From Nakamurella sp. A5-74 (lineage in GTDB: Bacteria > Actinomycetota > Actinomycetes > Mycobacteriales > Nakamurellaceae): a DNA stretch of 64,000 nt. The notes beneath the pieces were generated by a model. The model was given only the letters and a program-made list of their open reading frames with translations. It searched no databases and was not told the origin of the DNA. The position numbers and the translations under genes were made by a program. The stretch covers positions 2,542,001-2,606,000 of the forward strand of contig NZ_CP159218.1 of NCBI RefSeq assembly GCF_040438885.1, in the 5' to 3' direction. Below, piece after piece: positions 28,628 through 38,347 of this stretch (positions are counted from its first letter, which is position 1; each line of letters opens with the position of its first letter).

Positions 28628-30019
28628 ATGCCCCGCCATCACGACCTGGTGATCATCGGTACCGGATCCGGAAACAGCATCCCCGACGAGCTCTCCGGGA
28701 CCGACATCGCCGTCGTCGAGGACGGCGCCTTCGGCGGAACCTGCCTCAACGTCGGCTGCATCCCGACGAAGATGTTCGTCCATCCGGCCGATCTGGCCTC
28801 CGGGACCGTCCACGCCGCAGCGCTGAACGTCCAGGCGCACGTCGACTCCGTCGACTGGGTCGGTATGCGGGATCGCATCTTCGGCAGGATCGACGCCATC
28901 GAGGCCGGTGGGCGTGAGTACCGCACCGGCGACCGGACCCCGAACATCACCGTCTACGCCGGGCGGGGACGGTTCACCGGTCACAAGGAACTGACCGTCG
29001 CGCTGCACGACGGCAGCACCGAGGTGATCAGCGGCGAGCGCTTCCTGCTCGCGGCCGGGTCGCGGGTGGCCGTCCCGGAGATCGAGGGACTCGACGACGT
29101 CACCTTCCACACCTCCGACACGGTGATGCGCCTGGCGGCCCTGCCGCGCCGGATCGGCGTCTTCGGCGGCGGCTACATCGCGGCCGAGTTCGCGCACATC
29201 TTCTCCTCGCTGGGAAGCGAGGTGGTGCAGGTCATCCGCGGTGAGAAGCTGCTGCGTCAGCACGACGCAGACATTTCCGACGCATTCACCGCGGCAGTCG
29301 AGCAGCGGTACGACCTGCGGACATCGACCAAGGTCGGCCGGGTGGCGCCACTTCCCGCCGACGGTGTCCGATTGTTCCTGGAAGGTCCGGACGGGACCTC
29401 CGAGGTCGACGTCGACGTGCTGCTGATCGCCGCCGGCCGCACCCCCAACGGGGACGAGCTGGGCGTCGAGGCGACGGGGGTCGAGCTGGACGGAGCGGGC
29501 CGGGTCGTCGTCGACGAGTACCAGCGGACCGGCATCGACGGCATCTGGGCGCTGGGCGACATCTCGACGCACTTTCCGCTCAAGCACGTCGCCAACCACG
29601 AGGCGCGGGTCGCGTTCCACAACATCGCCCACCCGGACGACCTGGTCGCCTCCGACCACCGGTACGTGCCGGCCGCGGTCTTCACCGAACCCCAGATCGC
29701 CAGCGTCGGTCTCACCGAGTCCGAAGCCCGTGGTCGGGGAATCGACGTCGCGGTGGTTCGCCAGGATTACGCCGGGATCGCCGCCGGCTGGGCCCGCGAG
29801 GACACGACCAACTTCGCGAAACTGTTGCTGGACAAGGACACCGGCCTGCTCGTCGGTGCCCACATCATCGGCCCGGAGGCGGCGACCATCATCCAGCCAC
29901 TGATCCAGGGCATGTCGTTCGAGATCCCCCCACATCGGCTCGCGCGCGGCCAGTACTGGATCCACCCCGCGCTGCCCGAGCTGGTGGAGAACGCCCTGCT
30001 GCAGTTCCCCACCCCCTGA
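28628..30019 (+). CDS. mtr: mycothione reductase
   Basis: 463 residues, an FAD- and NADPH-dependent disulfide oxidoreductase that regenerates mycothiol, the actinobacterial glutathione substitute. The FAD motif is IIGTGSGNS. The redox pair is in GGTCLNVGCIPTK (C39/C44 region). The NADPH fold is IGVFGGGYIAAEFA, and WALGDIS is the second FAD site. The C-terminal HPALPELVENAL supplies the catalytic His-Glu dyad. GTGSGNS and the MFVHP after the active site favour Mtr over lipoamide dehydrogenase. Confidence 0.93.
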   Translation: MPRHHDLVIIGTGSGNSIPDELSGTDIAVVEDGAFGGTCLNVGCIPTKMFVHPADLASGTVHAAALNVQAHVDSVDWVGMRDRIFGRIDAIEAGGREYRTGDRTPNITVYAGRGRFTGHKELTVALHDGSTEVISGERFLLAAGSRVAVPEIEGLDDVTFHTSDTVMRLAALPRRIGVFGGGYIAAEFAHIFSSLGSEVVQVIRGEKLLRQHDADISDAFTAAVEQRYDLRTSTKVGRVAPLPADGVRLFLEGPDGTSEVDVDVLLIAAGRTPNGDELGVEATGVELDGAGRVVVDEYQRTGIDGIWALGDISTHFPLKHVANHEARVAFHNIAHPDDLVASDHRYVPAAVFTEPQIASVGLTESEARGRGIDVAVVRQDYAGIAAGWAREDTTNFAKLLLDKDTGLLVGAHIIGPEAATIIQPLIQGMSFEIPPHRLARGQYWIHPALPELVENALLQFPTP

Positions 30020-30036
30020 TGCGCCCGACCGCTCTG

Positions 30037-30323
30037 GTTTCGCGGCTCTGACGGTCGTTCGGAGACCAGGTTCGCGGACCCCACGGTCGTTTGCAGACCA
30101 GGTTCGCGGACCCCACGGTCGTTTGCAGGCCGGGTTCGCGGACCCCACGGTCGTTTGCGGGCCGGGTTCGCCGACCTGACAGTCGTTTGCAGACCAGGTT
30201 CGCGGACCCCACAGTCGTTTGCAGGCTGGGTTCTCGTACCCCGGTCGTTTGCCGGCCAGGTTCGCGGCTCTGACGGTCGCCTACCAGCGGGGTTCACGGA
30301 CCGCACGGTCGTCTCGGGCGCGA
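30037..30323 (+). repeat. array 1: nine tandem 32-bp units
   Basis: Units begin GTTCGCGGACCCCACGGTCG and end in a variable GCAGACCAG part. They lie at 30037, 30070, 30102, 30134, 30166, 30198, 30230 (two bases short), 30260 and 30292. Units are degenerate but in register, with no spacer between them. Read in reverse complement they share CCGCGAAC-N9-AAACGACC-N7 with array 2. Outer units 1, 7, 8 and 9 are the most diverged. Confidence 0.92.
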
Positions 30324-30380
30324 ACCCGCGGACTGCCGGATACGAGCTGGAGTCGGGCCATCCGTATTGCGACCGTCGCT

Positions 30381-30553
30381 ACCGCGAACATCGCACCCAA
30401 ACGACCCTCACTACCGCGAAGGTCGTCCGCAAACGACCGTCACTACCGCGAACTTCACACCCGAACGACCCTCACTACCGCGAACTTCGCACCCAAACGA
30501 CCCTCACTACCGCGAACTTCGCACCCAAACGACCGTCACTACCGCGAAGGTCG
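30381..30553 (-). repeat. array 2: five and a half 32-bp units, inverted to array 1
   Basis: Units of 32 bases start ACCGCGAACTTCGCACCCAA and end ACGACCCTCACT, at 30381, 30413, 30445, 30477 and 30509. A decayed sixth starts at 30541 and fades four bases before the FdhF stop codon. A half-unit is visible before 30381. Units 4 and 5 differ at a single base. Read from the FdhF gene, the units run in the same sense as array 1 does from mtr. Confidence 0.92.
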
Positions 30554-30556
30554 GCG

Positions 30557-32962
30557 TCAGCTCAGGTGTTCGGGCTGCGGGAAACGCTTGTGGCCCTCGT
30601 CGGCGCCCACCTCGTCCTGGCCACCCTCGTCGGCGCCGGGCCGGCCGGCACCGGGCGCCACCGGCGCGACCGCCTGCACCGGTCGCAGGCTGATGACCAC
30701 CGCTTTCGAGGTCGGCGTGTTGCTTCCGACCGCGGTGGAATCCAACGGCACCAACGGGTTCGTCTCCGGGTAGTAGGCCGCGGCGCTGCCCCGGGGCGTG
30801 TCGTACTCGACGATCCGGAAGTCGGCGGCAACACGCTCGATCTCGTCGCCGTCCCAGTGCCCGATCAGATCGACGTGATCTCCATTGTTGAACCCGGCGG
30901 CGGCGATGTCCTCACGGTGCAGGAACACCACCCGTCGTCCGTTGTGGATACCGCGGTAGCGATCGTCCAGGCCGTAGATGGTGGTGTTGAACTGGTCATG
31001 GCTGCGCATGGTCTGCAACAGCAGGCAGCCCTTCGGCACCTGCAGCAACTCGATCGGCGACACCGCGAACTCGGCAAGACCCGACTTCGTCTCGAACGTC
31101 CGTGAGTCCCGCGGCGGGTGCGGCATCACGAACCCGCCCGGCCGATCGACCCGCTGGGTGTAGTCCTCGCAGCCGGCCACCACCCGGGAGATGTGCTCCC
31201 GCACCACGTCGTAGTCGTTCGCCATCGCCGACCAGCGGATGCCGTACTTGTCCCCCAGCGTCGCTTCGGCGATCCCGCAGATGATCGCCGTCTCCGACAG
31301 CAGGGACGTCGAGGCCGGCGCGAGCGGTCCTCGGGAGGCATGCACGGAGCACACCGAGTCCTCGACGGTGACGAACTGTTCCTTACCGCCGCGGACGTCC
31401 TTCTCGGTCCGCCCCAGGGTGGGCAGGATCAGCGCCGTCGTCCCGGTGTGCAGGTGGGAACGGTTCAGCTTCGTCGAGATGTGCACCGTGAGGCGGCAGT
31501 TGCGCAGCGCCTGCGAGGTGATGTCGGTGTCCGGGGCCGCCTGCAGGAAGTTGCCGCCCAGCCCGATGAAGACGTGTGCCTTGTCGTCCCGCATTGCGCG
31601 GATCGCCTCGACGGTGTCCAGGCCGTGCTCGCGCGGCGGGTCGAAGTCGAACTCCTGCTGCAGCGCATCCAGGAACTTGGCGGGCGGACGCTCCCAGATC
31701 CCCATCGTCCGGTCACCCTGGACGTTGGAGTGGCCGCGCACCGGAAACAGCCCGGCGCCGCGTTTGCCGATGTCGCCATGCGCCAGCGCCAGGTTGACGA
31801 TCTCCTTGATCGTCGCCACTCCGTTGCGGTGCTGGGTGATGCCCATCGCCCAGCACCACACCGTGCCCTTCGAGGCTCGCAGCCGCTCGGCGAAGCCGGT
31901 GATCTGCTCCCAGCTCAGACCGGTTGCCTCGACCACCAGCTCATGGTCGACCTGCGCGACATGGGCCGCCCAGTCGGCGAAGCCGGTGGTGTGGGTGTCG
32001 ATAAAATCGTGGTCGAGCGCGTCCCACTCGACCAGCAGCGACCCGACCGCCTGGAACAGCGCGAGATCGCCGCCCAACTTGATCTGCAGGTAGTCGTCTG
32101 CGATGTCGACACCGGTACCGACGATGCCCTTGACCTCCTGCGGGTTGCGGAAGTTGATCAGACCGGCCTCGCGCAGCGGGTTGATCGCGACGATCTTCGC
32201 GCCCCGCCGCTTGGCGATCTCGAGTGCTGAGAGCATCCGCGGGTGATTGGTGCCCGGGTTCTGACCCGCGATGACGATCAGCTCGGCGTCGTAGACGTCG
32301 CGCATCGAGACGCTCGCCTTGCCGATGCCGATCGACTCGGCGAGCGCGACGCTGGTCGACTCGTGGCACATGTTGGAGCAGTCGGGCAGATTGTTGGTGC
32401 CGAACGCGCGGGAGAACAACTGGTAGGCGAACGCGACCTCGTTGGAGGCCCTGCCCGAGGTGTAAAAGATGGCCTCGTCCGGTGACGACAGCGACTTCAG
32501 CTCGTCGGCGATGAGCCGGAACGCGGCGTCCCAGCTGATCGGCTCGTAGTGGTCCGAACCCGGACGCCGCACCAGGGGTTCGGTGATGCGGCCCTGCTGG
32601 CCGAGCCACCACTCACTCTGCTGATCGAGGGCGGGAATCGTGTGGGTGGCGAAGAAGGCCGGGTCGGCGCGGCGGCGGTCGGCCTCCTCCGCGACGGCCT
32701 TGGCACCGTTCTCACAGAACTCTGCGGTGTGCCGGTGCTCCGGGTCCGGATCGGGCCACGCGCAGCTCATGCAATCGAACCCGTCGGCCTGGTTCAGCTT
32801 CAAGAAACTGCGCATGGTGCGCACCACACCGGCCCGCGGCAGCGCATGCTTCGCGGCGATCACCACTGCTTTCACGCCGGCGGCATGGGTCTCGCGCTCC
32901 TCGACCTTCAGATGGGTCTCACCCGGGTCGGTGACGTTCTCGCCGGACCTGCGCTTGCTCAT
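30557..32962 (-). CDS. FdhF/YdeP family molybdopterin oxidoreductase
   Basis: 801 residues. It resembles the catalytic subunit of formate-dehydrogenase-like molybdoenzymes. The N terminus has DCMSCAWPDPDPEH and a third Cys in EFCENGAK, the cysteine set of the YdeP group that replaces the classical Fe-S motif. The molybdopterin domain includes FYTSGRASNEVAF and IAGQNPGTNHPR. A C-terminal dinucleotide-binding domain contains TMRSHDQFNTTIYG. YdeP is linked to acid resistance in E. coli, but the actinobacterial role is unknown. The last 30 residues carry a GADEG repeat and abut the 32-bp array. No dedicated electron-transfer subunit is adjacent. Confidence 0.9.
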   Translation of the reverse strand: MSKRRSGENVTDPGETHLKVEERETHAAGVKAVVIAAKHALPRAGVVRTMRSFLKLNQADGFDCMSCAWPDPDPEHRHTAEFCENGAKAVAEEADRRRADPAFFATHTIPALDQQSEWWLGQQGRITEPLVRRPGSDHYEPISWDAAFRLIADELKSLSSPDEAIFYTSGRASNEVAFAYQLFSRAFGTNNLPDCSNMCHESTSVALAESIGIGKASVSMRDVYDAELIVIAGQNPGTNHPRMLSALEIAKRRGAKIVAINPLREAGLINFRNPQEVKGIVGTGVDIADDYLQIKLGGDLALFQAVGSLLVEWDALDHDFIDTHTTGFADWAAHVAQVDHELVVEATGLSWEQITGFAERLRASKGTVWCWAMGITQHRNGVATIKEIVNLALAHGDIGKRGAGLFPVRGHSNVQGDRTMGIWERPPAKFLDALQQEFDFDPPREHGLDTVEAIRAMRDDKAHVFIGLGGNFLQAAPDTDITSQALRNCRLTVHISTKLNRSHLHTGTTALILPTLGRTEKDVRGGKEQFVTVEDSVCSVHASRGPLAPASTSLLSETAIICGIAEATLGDKYGIRWSAMANDYDVVREHISRVVAGCEDYTQRVDRPGGFVMPHPPRDSRTFETKSGLAEFAVSPIELLQVPKGCLLLQTMRSHDQFNTTIYGLDDRYRGIHNGRRVVFLHREDIAAAGFNNGDHVDLIGHWDGDEIERVAADFRIVEYDTPRGSAAAYYPETNPLVPLDSTAVGSNTPTSKAVVISLRPVQAVAPVAPGAGRPGADEGGQDEVGADEGHKRFPQPEHLS

Positions 32963-33051
32963 CTGGGGCCTCCGTTGCTCACCGTGCCGACACTATCCCG
33001 GTGCCCGAAAATCAACGGCCCCACACGCTGTCGCGGGTGGGACGTCGGACC

Positions 33052-33126
33052 GGCAGGATCTCGCCCCCTCCGTTCGCTCGATCAACGGACTCCAGCGGTC
33101 GAGCGACGAGGGAGTCGAGACCTGGC
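33052..33126. repeat. dispersed intergenic repeat, copy B (complete inverted pair)
   Basis: One arm runs GGATCTCG to TTCGCTCGATCAACGG. The other runs from GGTCGAGCGACGAGGGAGTC to GAGACC. The arms are imperfect reverse complements around about 20 central bases, so the RNA could fold into a long hairpin. It lies five bases before the phosphatase stop codon and may act as its 3' hairpin. Confidence 0.75.
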
Positions 33127-33130
33127 GGGC

Positions 33131-34804
33131 TCAGGGCAGGTAGTAGGTCGGGTTCGGCAGCTTGATCGGGACGACAGCGTGCCCGCCGAGCAGATCGGAG
33201 AACTGGTCACCGATGTTGGCCAGCACGGTGTAGCCGCCGCCGGCGGCAGTCTCGACGTAGGCCCTGGTCTGCGACTTGTATTCGATGGTGGTGCACTTCG
33301 CTCCTCCGCAGTGGATGTACGACGGCTGCTGGCTGGCACCGACACCGGTCCACTTGGTGAAGTAGTGCGCTTCGGAGTAGCCGGTGAAGCCGCCCTTGGC
33401 CAGGTTGGCCAGGGTCGCCGTGCGCTGGTTGTCATTGCGACCGGTGAGCCCGATGATCGTGCAGCCGGCGCTTGAGGCCGCATTCGCCAGTGCGACCATG
33501 CCGGGCGTGGCCGGGAACCGCTGCTGCTGCACGTAGAGGTCCTGCAGCGCCGGATCGAAGGTGAAGTGCATCGCCGCGTCCTCCATGTCGTACGTCCACA
33601 GCGAGGTGTCGTCGGCATCCAGCACCAGCGCCGGCTTGATCCCGAAGCGCTCGGCCGTCCGGCAGGCAGAGGTGAGGGCCGGGGTGACGGAGCGGGTGAG
33701 CCGGGTCAGCTCGGTGATGTACGGCGAGCTCACCTTGTTCGCGATCCCGGTGGCGTCCGCGCCGTAGTAGGTGCGGATCGTCGACTTGACCGAGTCGATG
33801 TTGGGGATCCCCTCACTACCCTGGGTTGCGCCGCTGGAGCCGTCCGGCTTCATGGTGAAGTGCGTCCGCGGGGCCAGCCGCGGCTCGGACAGGACCGGAA
33901 GATCCGCCGAGGGCAGGTAGTAGGTCGGATTCGGGAGCTTGAGCGTCGACAGGCTCGATCCGCCCTGCAGGTCGGACCACTGGTCACCGACGTTGAGGGC
34001 GATCCGGTAGCCGAGCGACTCGATGTGCGCACGCGTACCCGACTTGTACTCGACCGTCGTGCACTTCACCGCAGCACAGTGGATGTAGGACGGCTGGGTG
34101 CTCGCGCCGACACCTGTCCACTTGGTGAAGAAGTTGGCCGTGGTGAAGGCGGAGTAGCCGTCCTTCGACAGGTTCGCGACGGAAGCGGCCTTCTGGTCGT
34201 CGTTACGACCGGTGAGACCGAAGATCGCGAACCCTGCGCGCTGCGCCGCCTTCACGAAACCGACCATGCCGGGGACGGCCGGGAACCGCTGTCCCTGCAC
34301 GTAGACATCCTGCAAGGCAGGATCGAAGGTGAAGTGCATCGCCGCGTCCTCCATGTCGTACGTCCACAGCGTGGTGTCGTCGGCGTCCAGGACGATCGCG
34401 GGCTTCCCGCCGCCCTTCGCCTCGGCCGCGCGGTAGAGCGCAGGCAAGCCCTTCGCCTTGCGCGCCAGCAACTTCGTCAGCTCGGTGATGAACGGCGAGG
34501 ACACCTTGTCGGCAATCCCGGCGGACGAGGCGCCGTAGTAGGTCCGGACGGTCGCCTTCACCGAGTCGATGTTCGGGATCCCCGCCCCGTCGGCACGCAG
34601 GCCGCTCGAGCCGTCCGCCGCCATCACGAAGCTGGTACGCGGCGTGAGGACCTTGTCGAGTCCGTCGAAGGACACCGACGGTCGAGCCGACACCGTCCCG
34701 GCGGGCGGCGGCGCGGCCTGCGCGGCGGGAGTCAGTGCGAGGCCGACGGTGAGCAGCGAGGCCAGGGTGACACCGAGAACGCGGCGCCCGGTTCGTGTCG
34801 TCAT
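33131..34804 (-). CDS. secreted double-domain HAD acid phosphatase
   Basis: 557 residues with a signal peptide ending near TPAAQAA (residue 30). The rest is two tandem HAD class B/PF03767-like phosphatase domains, about 50-298 and 305-557, aligned end to end. Each starts at LxPRTxFxM-DGSSG, and each has LDADDTxLWTYDMEDAAMHFTFDPALQD, where the aspartates near 139/141 and 394/396 are the nucleophile and acid. Both have GLTGRNDxQ, and end NxGDQxSDLxGG and LPNPTYYLP. Both active sites look intact. The DNA keeps a 52-base identical stretch (33552-33603 and 34320-34371). It probably releases phosphate outside the cell. Confidence 0.88.
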   Translation of the reverse strand: MTTRTGRRVLGVTLASLLTVGLALTPAAQAAPPPAGTVSARPSVSFDGLDKVLTPRTSFVMAADGSSGLRADGAGIPNIDSVKATVRTYYGASSAGIADKVSSPFITELTKLLARKAKGLPALYRAAEAKGGGKPAIVLDADDTTLWTYDMEDAAMHFTFDPALQDVYVQGQRFPAVPGMVGFVKAAQRAGFAIFGLTGRNDDQKAASVANLSKDGYSAFTTANFFTKWTGVGASTQPSYIHCAAVKCTTVEYKSGTRAHIESLGYRIALNVGDQWSDLQGGSSLSTLKLPNPTYYLPSADLPVLSEPRLAPRTHFTMKPDGSSGATQGSEGIPNIDSVKSTIRTYYGADATGIANKVSSPYITELTRLTRSVTPALTSACRTAERFGIKPALVLDADDTSLWTYDMEDAAMHFTFDPALQDLYVQQQRFPATPGMVALANAASSAGCTIIGLTGRNDNQRTATLANLAKGGFTGYSEAHYFTKWTGVGASQQPSYIHCGGAKCTTIEYKSQTRAYVETAAGGGYTVLANIGDQFSDLLGGHAVVPIKLPNPTYYLP

Positions 34805-34909
34805 ACGGAAGTACTCCTTCGAGGGTCGCCCCAGCGGTTTCAGGGGTCGGCAGCGAAGTTACTCCGGGCAATTGCATTCCGCGTGCGCCGAAGGAGTTGT
34901 CCGGTCGGC

Positions 34910-35047
34910 TCAGAAGGGCCGTCGGGTGCCGTAGGAGCCCTGTTTCGCCCGAGCCGCATTGCGCCGCTCGTTCAGGTCGCCGTTCTCACGGACCGCCTTG
35001 ATGATGACGGTCCAGATGCGCTTGATCCTGCTCGGTTTCTTGTCCAT
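34910..35047 (-). CDS. small basic hypothetical protein
   Basis: 45 residues starting MDKKPSRIKRIWTVIIKAVR, with a basic amphipathic first half and a C terminus KQGSYGTRRPF. TGAGGG lies just before the ATG. I do not recognise the family; a peripheral membrane role is possible. The reading frame stays open upstream into the repeat region, but those codons come from the repeats and are not credible. Confidence 0.55.
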   Translation of the reverse strand: MDKKPSRIKRIWTVIIKAVRENGDLNERRNAARAKQGSYGTRRPF

Positions 35048-35446
35048 ACCCTCAGGACGCGCTCGGCCGCCGAAGTGTTGCAGCGGAGTTCCCGGTCGTC
35101 GATCTGACAGGATCTCGACGCGCTCGTCGCTTGCTCGATCAACAAACTCAGCGGTGGTCGAGCGACGAAGCAGACGACCCCCGGTCGTCGATCTGACAGG
35201 ATCTCGACGCGCTCGTCCCTCGCTTGCTCGATCAACGAAGGTCTTGGTGATCCCCTCGTCTTCGACCACGGTGACCGCGAGGGGTGGTGTGCCGGGTCAG
35301 GGGGTGGCTCGGGCATGGGCGGGACCCCGCTCGTGAGCCTGCGAACGCGCGGGGCCCGCCGGGCGGGACCCGGCGCACCACCACTCGCGCTGGCGAGAGG
35401 AGCTTCCTGCGCAGCAAGGCCCTCATCTGTGGGCCCGGAGGGCCGA
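35048..35446. other. intergenic region between map and the 45-aa gene
   Basis: About 400 bases. 35091-35234 contains the tandem dispersed repeat copies C. The part next to map (35291-35446) is very GC-rich and includes a small GGCCC-GGA-GGGCC hairpin at 35432-35444 close to the map stop. No protein-like frame is seen. Confidence 0.6.
35091..35234. repeat. dispersed intergenic repeat, copies C1 and C2 in tandem
   Basis: Copy C1 (35091-35143) and copy C2 (35180-35234) begin with CCCGGTCGTCGATCTGACAG and share GGATCTCGACGCGCTCGTC and TTGCTCGATCAAC. C2 has four extra bases. Between them is an inverted arm GGTCGAGCGACGAAGC (35156-35171). So the element is a direct duplication of one arm around an inverted arm. 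Confidence 0.85.
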
Positions 35447-36310
35447 TCAGGGGACGGTGAGGATCTCGACTCCGGTGTCGGTGACCACGAGCGTCTCCTC
35501 GAACTGGGCCACCCAGCTACCGTCGCGGGTGACGACCGTCCAGTCGTCATCCCAGAGTTCCCACTCGATCCCGCCGAGGGTGATCATCGGCTCGATGGTG
35601 AAGGTCATGCCCGGCTCCAGCACCGTCTGCACGGACGGATCGTCGTAGTGCAGTACCACCAGGCCGGAGTGGAACGTCGGCCCGACCCCGTGACCGGTGT
35701 AGTCCCGCACCACGCCGTACCCGAAGCGCTTGCCGTAGGACTCCACGACCCGGCCCACCACGTTGAGCAACCGCCCGGGGGCCACCGCCCTGATCGCCCG
35801 GTCCAACGCCTCGCGGGTGCGCTCGGAGAGCAGCCGCGCCTCCTCGCTCACCTCGCCGGCGAAATAGGTCGCGCAGTTGTCACCGTGCACGCCGTCCAGG
35901 TACGCGGTGACGTCGATCTTCACCAGGTCGCCGTCCTGGATGACGGTCGAATCCGGGATGCCATGACAGATCACCTCGTTCAGCGACGTGCAGCAGGCCT
36001 TCGGGTAGCCCCGGTAGCCCAGCGTCGACGGATACGCGCCGTGGTCGCACAGGTAGGTGTGGATGACCTCGTCGATCGCATCGGTGGTGACGCCCGGCGC
36101 CACCGCCCGGCCGCCCTCGGCCATCGCCCTGGCGGCAATCCCACCGGCGATCCGCATCTTCTCGATCGTCTCGGGGGTCTGGACCCACGGGCCGGGATCA
36201 GGACGTGGCCCGGGACGTCCGACGTACTCGGGGCGGAGGATCGACGCCGGCACCGGCCGGACGGGGCTGACTGTGCCGGGGCTGATCCGAGTGCGGACCG
36301 AGGACTTCAT
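35447..36310 (-). CDS. map: type I methionine aminopeptidase
   Basis: 287 residues. It removes the initiator methionine from nascent proteins. The N-terminal 40 residues carry an extended PxxP-rich segment typical of actinobacterial MapB. The two-metal site is complete: [17 protein letters not shown] gives two Asp, GHGVGPTFH the His, FTIEPM the first Glu and FEETLVV the second. It is followed on the same strand by the small basic gene. Confidence 0.96.
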   Translation of the reverse strand: MKSSVRTRISPGTVSPVRPVPASILRPEYVGRPGPRPDPGPWVQTPETIEKMRIAGGIAARAMAEGGRAVAPGVTTDAIDEVIHTYLCDHGAYPSTLGYRGYPKACCTSLNEVICHGIPDSTVIQDGDLVKIDVTAYLDGVHGDNCATYFAGEVSEEARLLSERTREALDRAIRAVAPGRLLNVVGRVVESYGKRFGYGVVRDYTGHGVGPTFHSGLVVLHYDDPSVQTVLEPGMTFTIEPMITLGGIEWELWDDDWTVVTRDGSWVAQFEETLVVTDTGVEILTVP

Positions 36311-36353
36311 GCCTCGCAGAATATGCCGCGCCCGCCGAGCGACCCGGGCTGCC

Positions 36354-38237
36354 TCACTTCACCGCGGCCAGGAACTTCTGCAGGACGACGTTGGTCCGCT
36401 TGGAGGAGTCGCCGCCGACGATGAGAGCGCTGAAGGCGAGGTCACCGCGGTAGCCGACGGTCCAGGCATGGGCCTTCAACGTGCCTTTCGCGTCGGTGTA
36501 CTCCGCTGTCCCGGTCTTGGCGTGCACGAACGCCGCCGCGGTGCCGACCGCCTTCAGGTTCTGCGCGGTCCCCACGTCGACCACGGCTGCCATCAGGTCG
36601 GCCACCCCGGAGCGGGACGCAGCCGAGCGGGTGGGGACCTTCTGGTCCACCTGCGTCCGCTGGCCGCGGATCAGCGTGGGGACGGGCATGGTGCCGGTTG
36701 CGGCGGTGGCCGCCATCAGAGCCGCGGAGAACGGGGTCACCAGCACTTGTCCCTGCCCGAACCCGTCCTCGGCCCGCTGCACCTCGTCGGTCGCCGCGGG
36801 CACGGAGCCGGTGAGCGTGGTGATCCCCGGGATCACGAAGTCCAGGCCGATCCCGTACTGCTTGGCCGTGCTGGTCAGGGTGCCTTCGCCCATCGTCGAG
36901 GCGAGTTGGGCGAACGTCGTGTTGCACGACTTCGCGAACGCCAGCTCCAGCGGGACCCGGCCGAGATCGAATTCGTACTCGTTGCGGATCGGACGCTCGT
37001 TGATCGTCCAGGTGCCGGGACATTCCACGACGGTCTGCGGGGTCGCTCGCTGGGTGTCGATGGCCGCGGTCGCGGTGACGATCTTGAAGATCGAGCCCGG
37101 CGGGAAGCTGCCGGTGAGGGCGATCGCGCCCTCGGCGTCCGCGGCGGCGTTCTGGGCGACCGCGAGGATCTCACCGGTGGAGGGCTGGATGGCGACGATC
37201 ACGGCCGGTTCGGTGATCCCGGCCAGTGCCCGCTCGGCCGCGAGTTGGACGTCCCGGTCGATGGTCAGGATGACCTTGCCGCCGCGCCCGGCAGCGCGCT
37301 CGGCCAGCACTCCGGCCTCGGCGCCGGTGGCGTCGATCGCCACGATCTTCCAGCCGGGCGTCCCGCGGATGAGCGCGGCGGTGCTCGGTCCGAGCTGGGC
37401 GAGCAGTGCTCTGGCGAAGTCCTTGGTGGGACCCAGATTGCGGACCTGGGCCGGGAACGTCAGCCCGGGAATCTTGGTCAGCTGTGCCGCGACCGCCTCG
37501 AACTCGGTGTCCCGCAGGTTGGTCACGGTGTAGCCGATCGTCGGATCGGCATCGGCGATGCCCTGCACGATGCCGGTGGCCGTCAGCGTCGGGTCGTACT
37601 TCCGGAGCAGCTTCACCAGCACGGCCGCGATTCCGGCCTGATCGCTGATCTTCGTCGGGGCGGCTTGGACCGCGTACACCCGCTGGGCGGTCACCAGCTG
37701 CCGGTCGTTGCGGTCGACGACGACACCGGCCGACGCCTCGACCGTGCGCACCACGATGCTCTGCTGTGCGCCGAGCTGCGGGTGGATGACGGCCGGATCC
37801 CAGGCGATGAACCAGTGGGCGCCCGGTCCCGCTCCACGCCGCTTCAACGTCCAGTCGGTGGTGTACTGCCACGGTCCGATGTCCGGCAGGGTCCAGCGGT
37901 AGGTCATCGGCACGGTGGCCGTGGTCGCCTCCCCGTCCCAGTCGAGGGCGCCGGCGGTGAGCTGCAGCTTCTTCGGCTCGAGGTTGTCCAGGATCACCGA
38001 GTCGAGCGCCTGCCGGGCCACGCCGGGCTCCGAGGTGAGCGCCGAGGCTGCGTCGGTCCTGCTGGTCTCCAGTGCGGCGACGAACGCGGCCAGGTCCTGC
38101 TGGGGCCCGGGTGAGGCGGGCGCCGCGGTCGAGGTGCAGCCTGACAGGACCAGCATGCCGACGAGGACGACGCACCACGAGAATGCCCTCGCACCCGGGC
38201 GAGCGACGCCGCTGCTGTGAGCCCCTTGCCTCGTCAT
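36354..38237 (-). CDS. lipoprotein penicillin-binding protein (class B-like)
   Basis: 627 residues from ATG 38237. A signal peptide ends in the lipobox LSGC, so it is a lipoprotein. A MecA_N/NTF2-like domain (about 40-165) and a PBP dimerisation region precede the transpeptidase domain (about 320-627). Active-site motifs are GSIFK (SxxK), SCN (SxN) and HAKTGTAEY (KTG). It corresponds by position to the mycobacterial lipoprotein PBP next to mapB. It cross-links peptidoglycan or acts as a beta-lactam-tolerant enzyme. An upstream extension is open but not credible. Confidence 0.93.
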   Translation of the reverse strand: MTRQGAHSSGVARPGARAFSWCVVLVGMLVLSGCTSTAAPASPGPQQDLAAFVAALETSRTDAASALTSEPGVARQALDSVILDNLEPKKLQLTAGALDWDGEATTATVPMTYRWTLPDIGPWQYTTDWTLKRRGAGPGAHWFIAWDPAVIHPQLGAQQSIVVRTVEASAGVVVDRNDRQLVTAQRVYAVQAAPTKISDQAGIAAVLVKLLRKYDPTLTATGIVQGIADADPTIGYTVTNLRDTEFEAVAAQLTKIPGLTFPAQVRNLGPTKDFARALLAQLGPSTAALIRGTPGWKIVAIDATGAEAGVLAERAAGRGGKVILTIDRDVQLAAERALAGITEPAVIVAIQPSTGEILAVAQNAAADAEGAIALTGSFPPGSIFKIVTATAAIDTQRATPQTVVECPGTWTINERPIRNEYEFDLGRVPLELAFAKSCNTTFAQLASTMGEGTLTSTAKQYGIGLDFVIPGITTLTGSVPAATDEVQRAEDGFGQGQVLVTPFSAALMAATAATGTMPVPTLIRGQRTQVDQKVPTRSAASRSGVADLMAAVVDVGTAQNLKAVGTAAAFVHAKTGTAEYTDAKGTLKAHAWTVGYRGDLAFSALIVGGDSSKRTNVVLQKFLAAVK

Positions 38238-38347
38238 CGGGCCAGTATCGATGCCGCGCTCCCCGATCCGGTGGACCCGCGCCGCAGATCGCCGAGACAC
38301 ACTCCGCGTTGACGCTCGACCCTTCGTCAGGGCTGCCGGCGCGCCGG

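Larger units (their letters stand above)
30020..30556. other. convergent intergenic region with two inverted repeat arrays
   Basis: 537 bases between the mtr stop and the FdhF stop. Nearly all of it is repeat. It contains array 1 (30037-30323), a unique or decayed spacer of about 57 bases, and array 2 (30381-30553). No gene is supported: 32 is not a multiple of three, so every copy shifts the frame and translated repeats are fortuitous. Confidence 0.85.

Noticed and set aside
27701-30148. An 815-codon minus-strand frame opposite the PEBP and mtr genes
   Set aside because: Antisense of well-identified genes, with no family resemblance.
30037-30553. CRISPR array
   Set aside because: The whole 32-base unit repeats without unique spacers, units are degenerate along their full length, and no cas genes are near.
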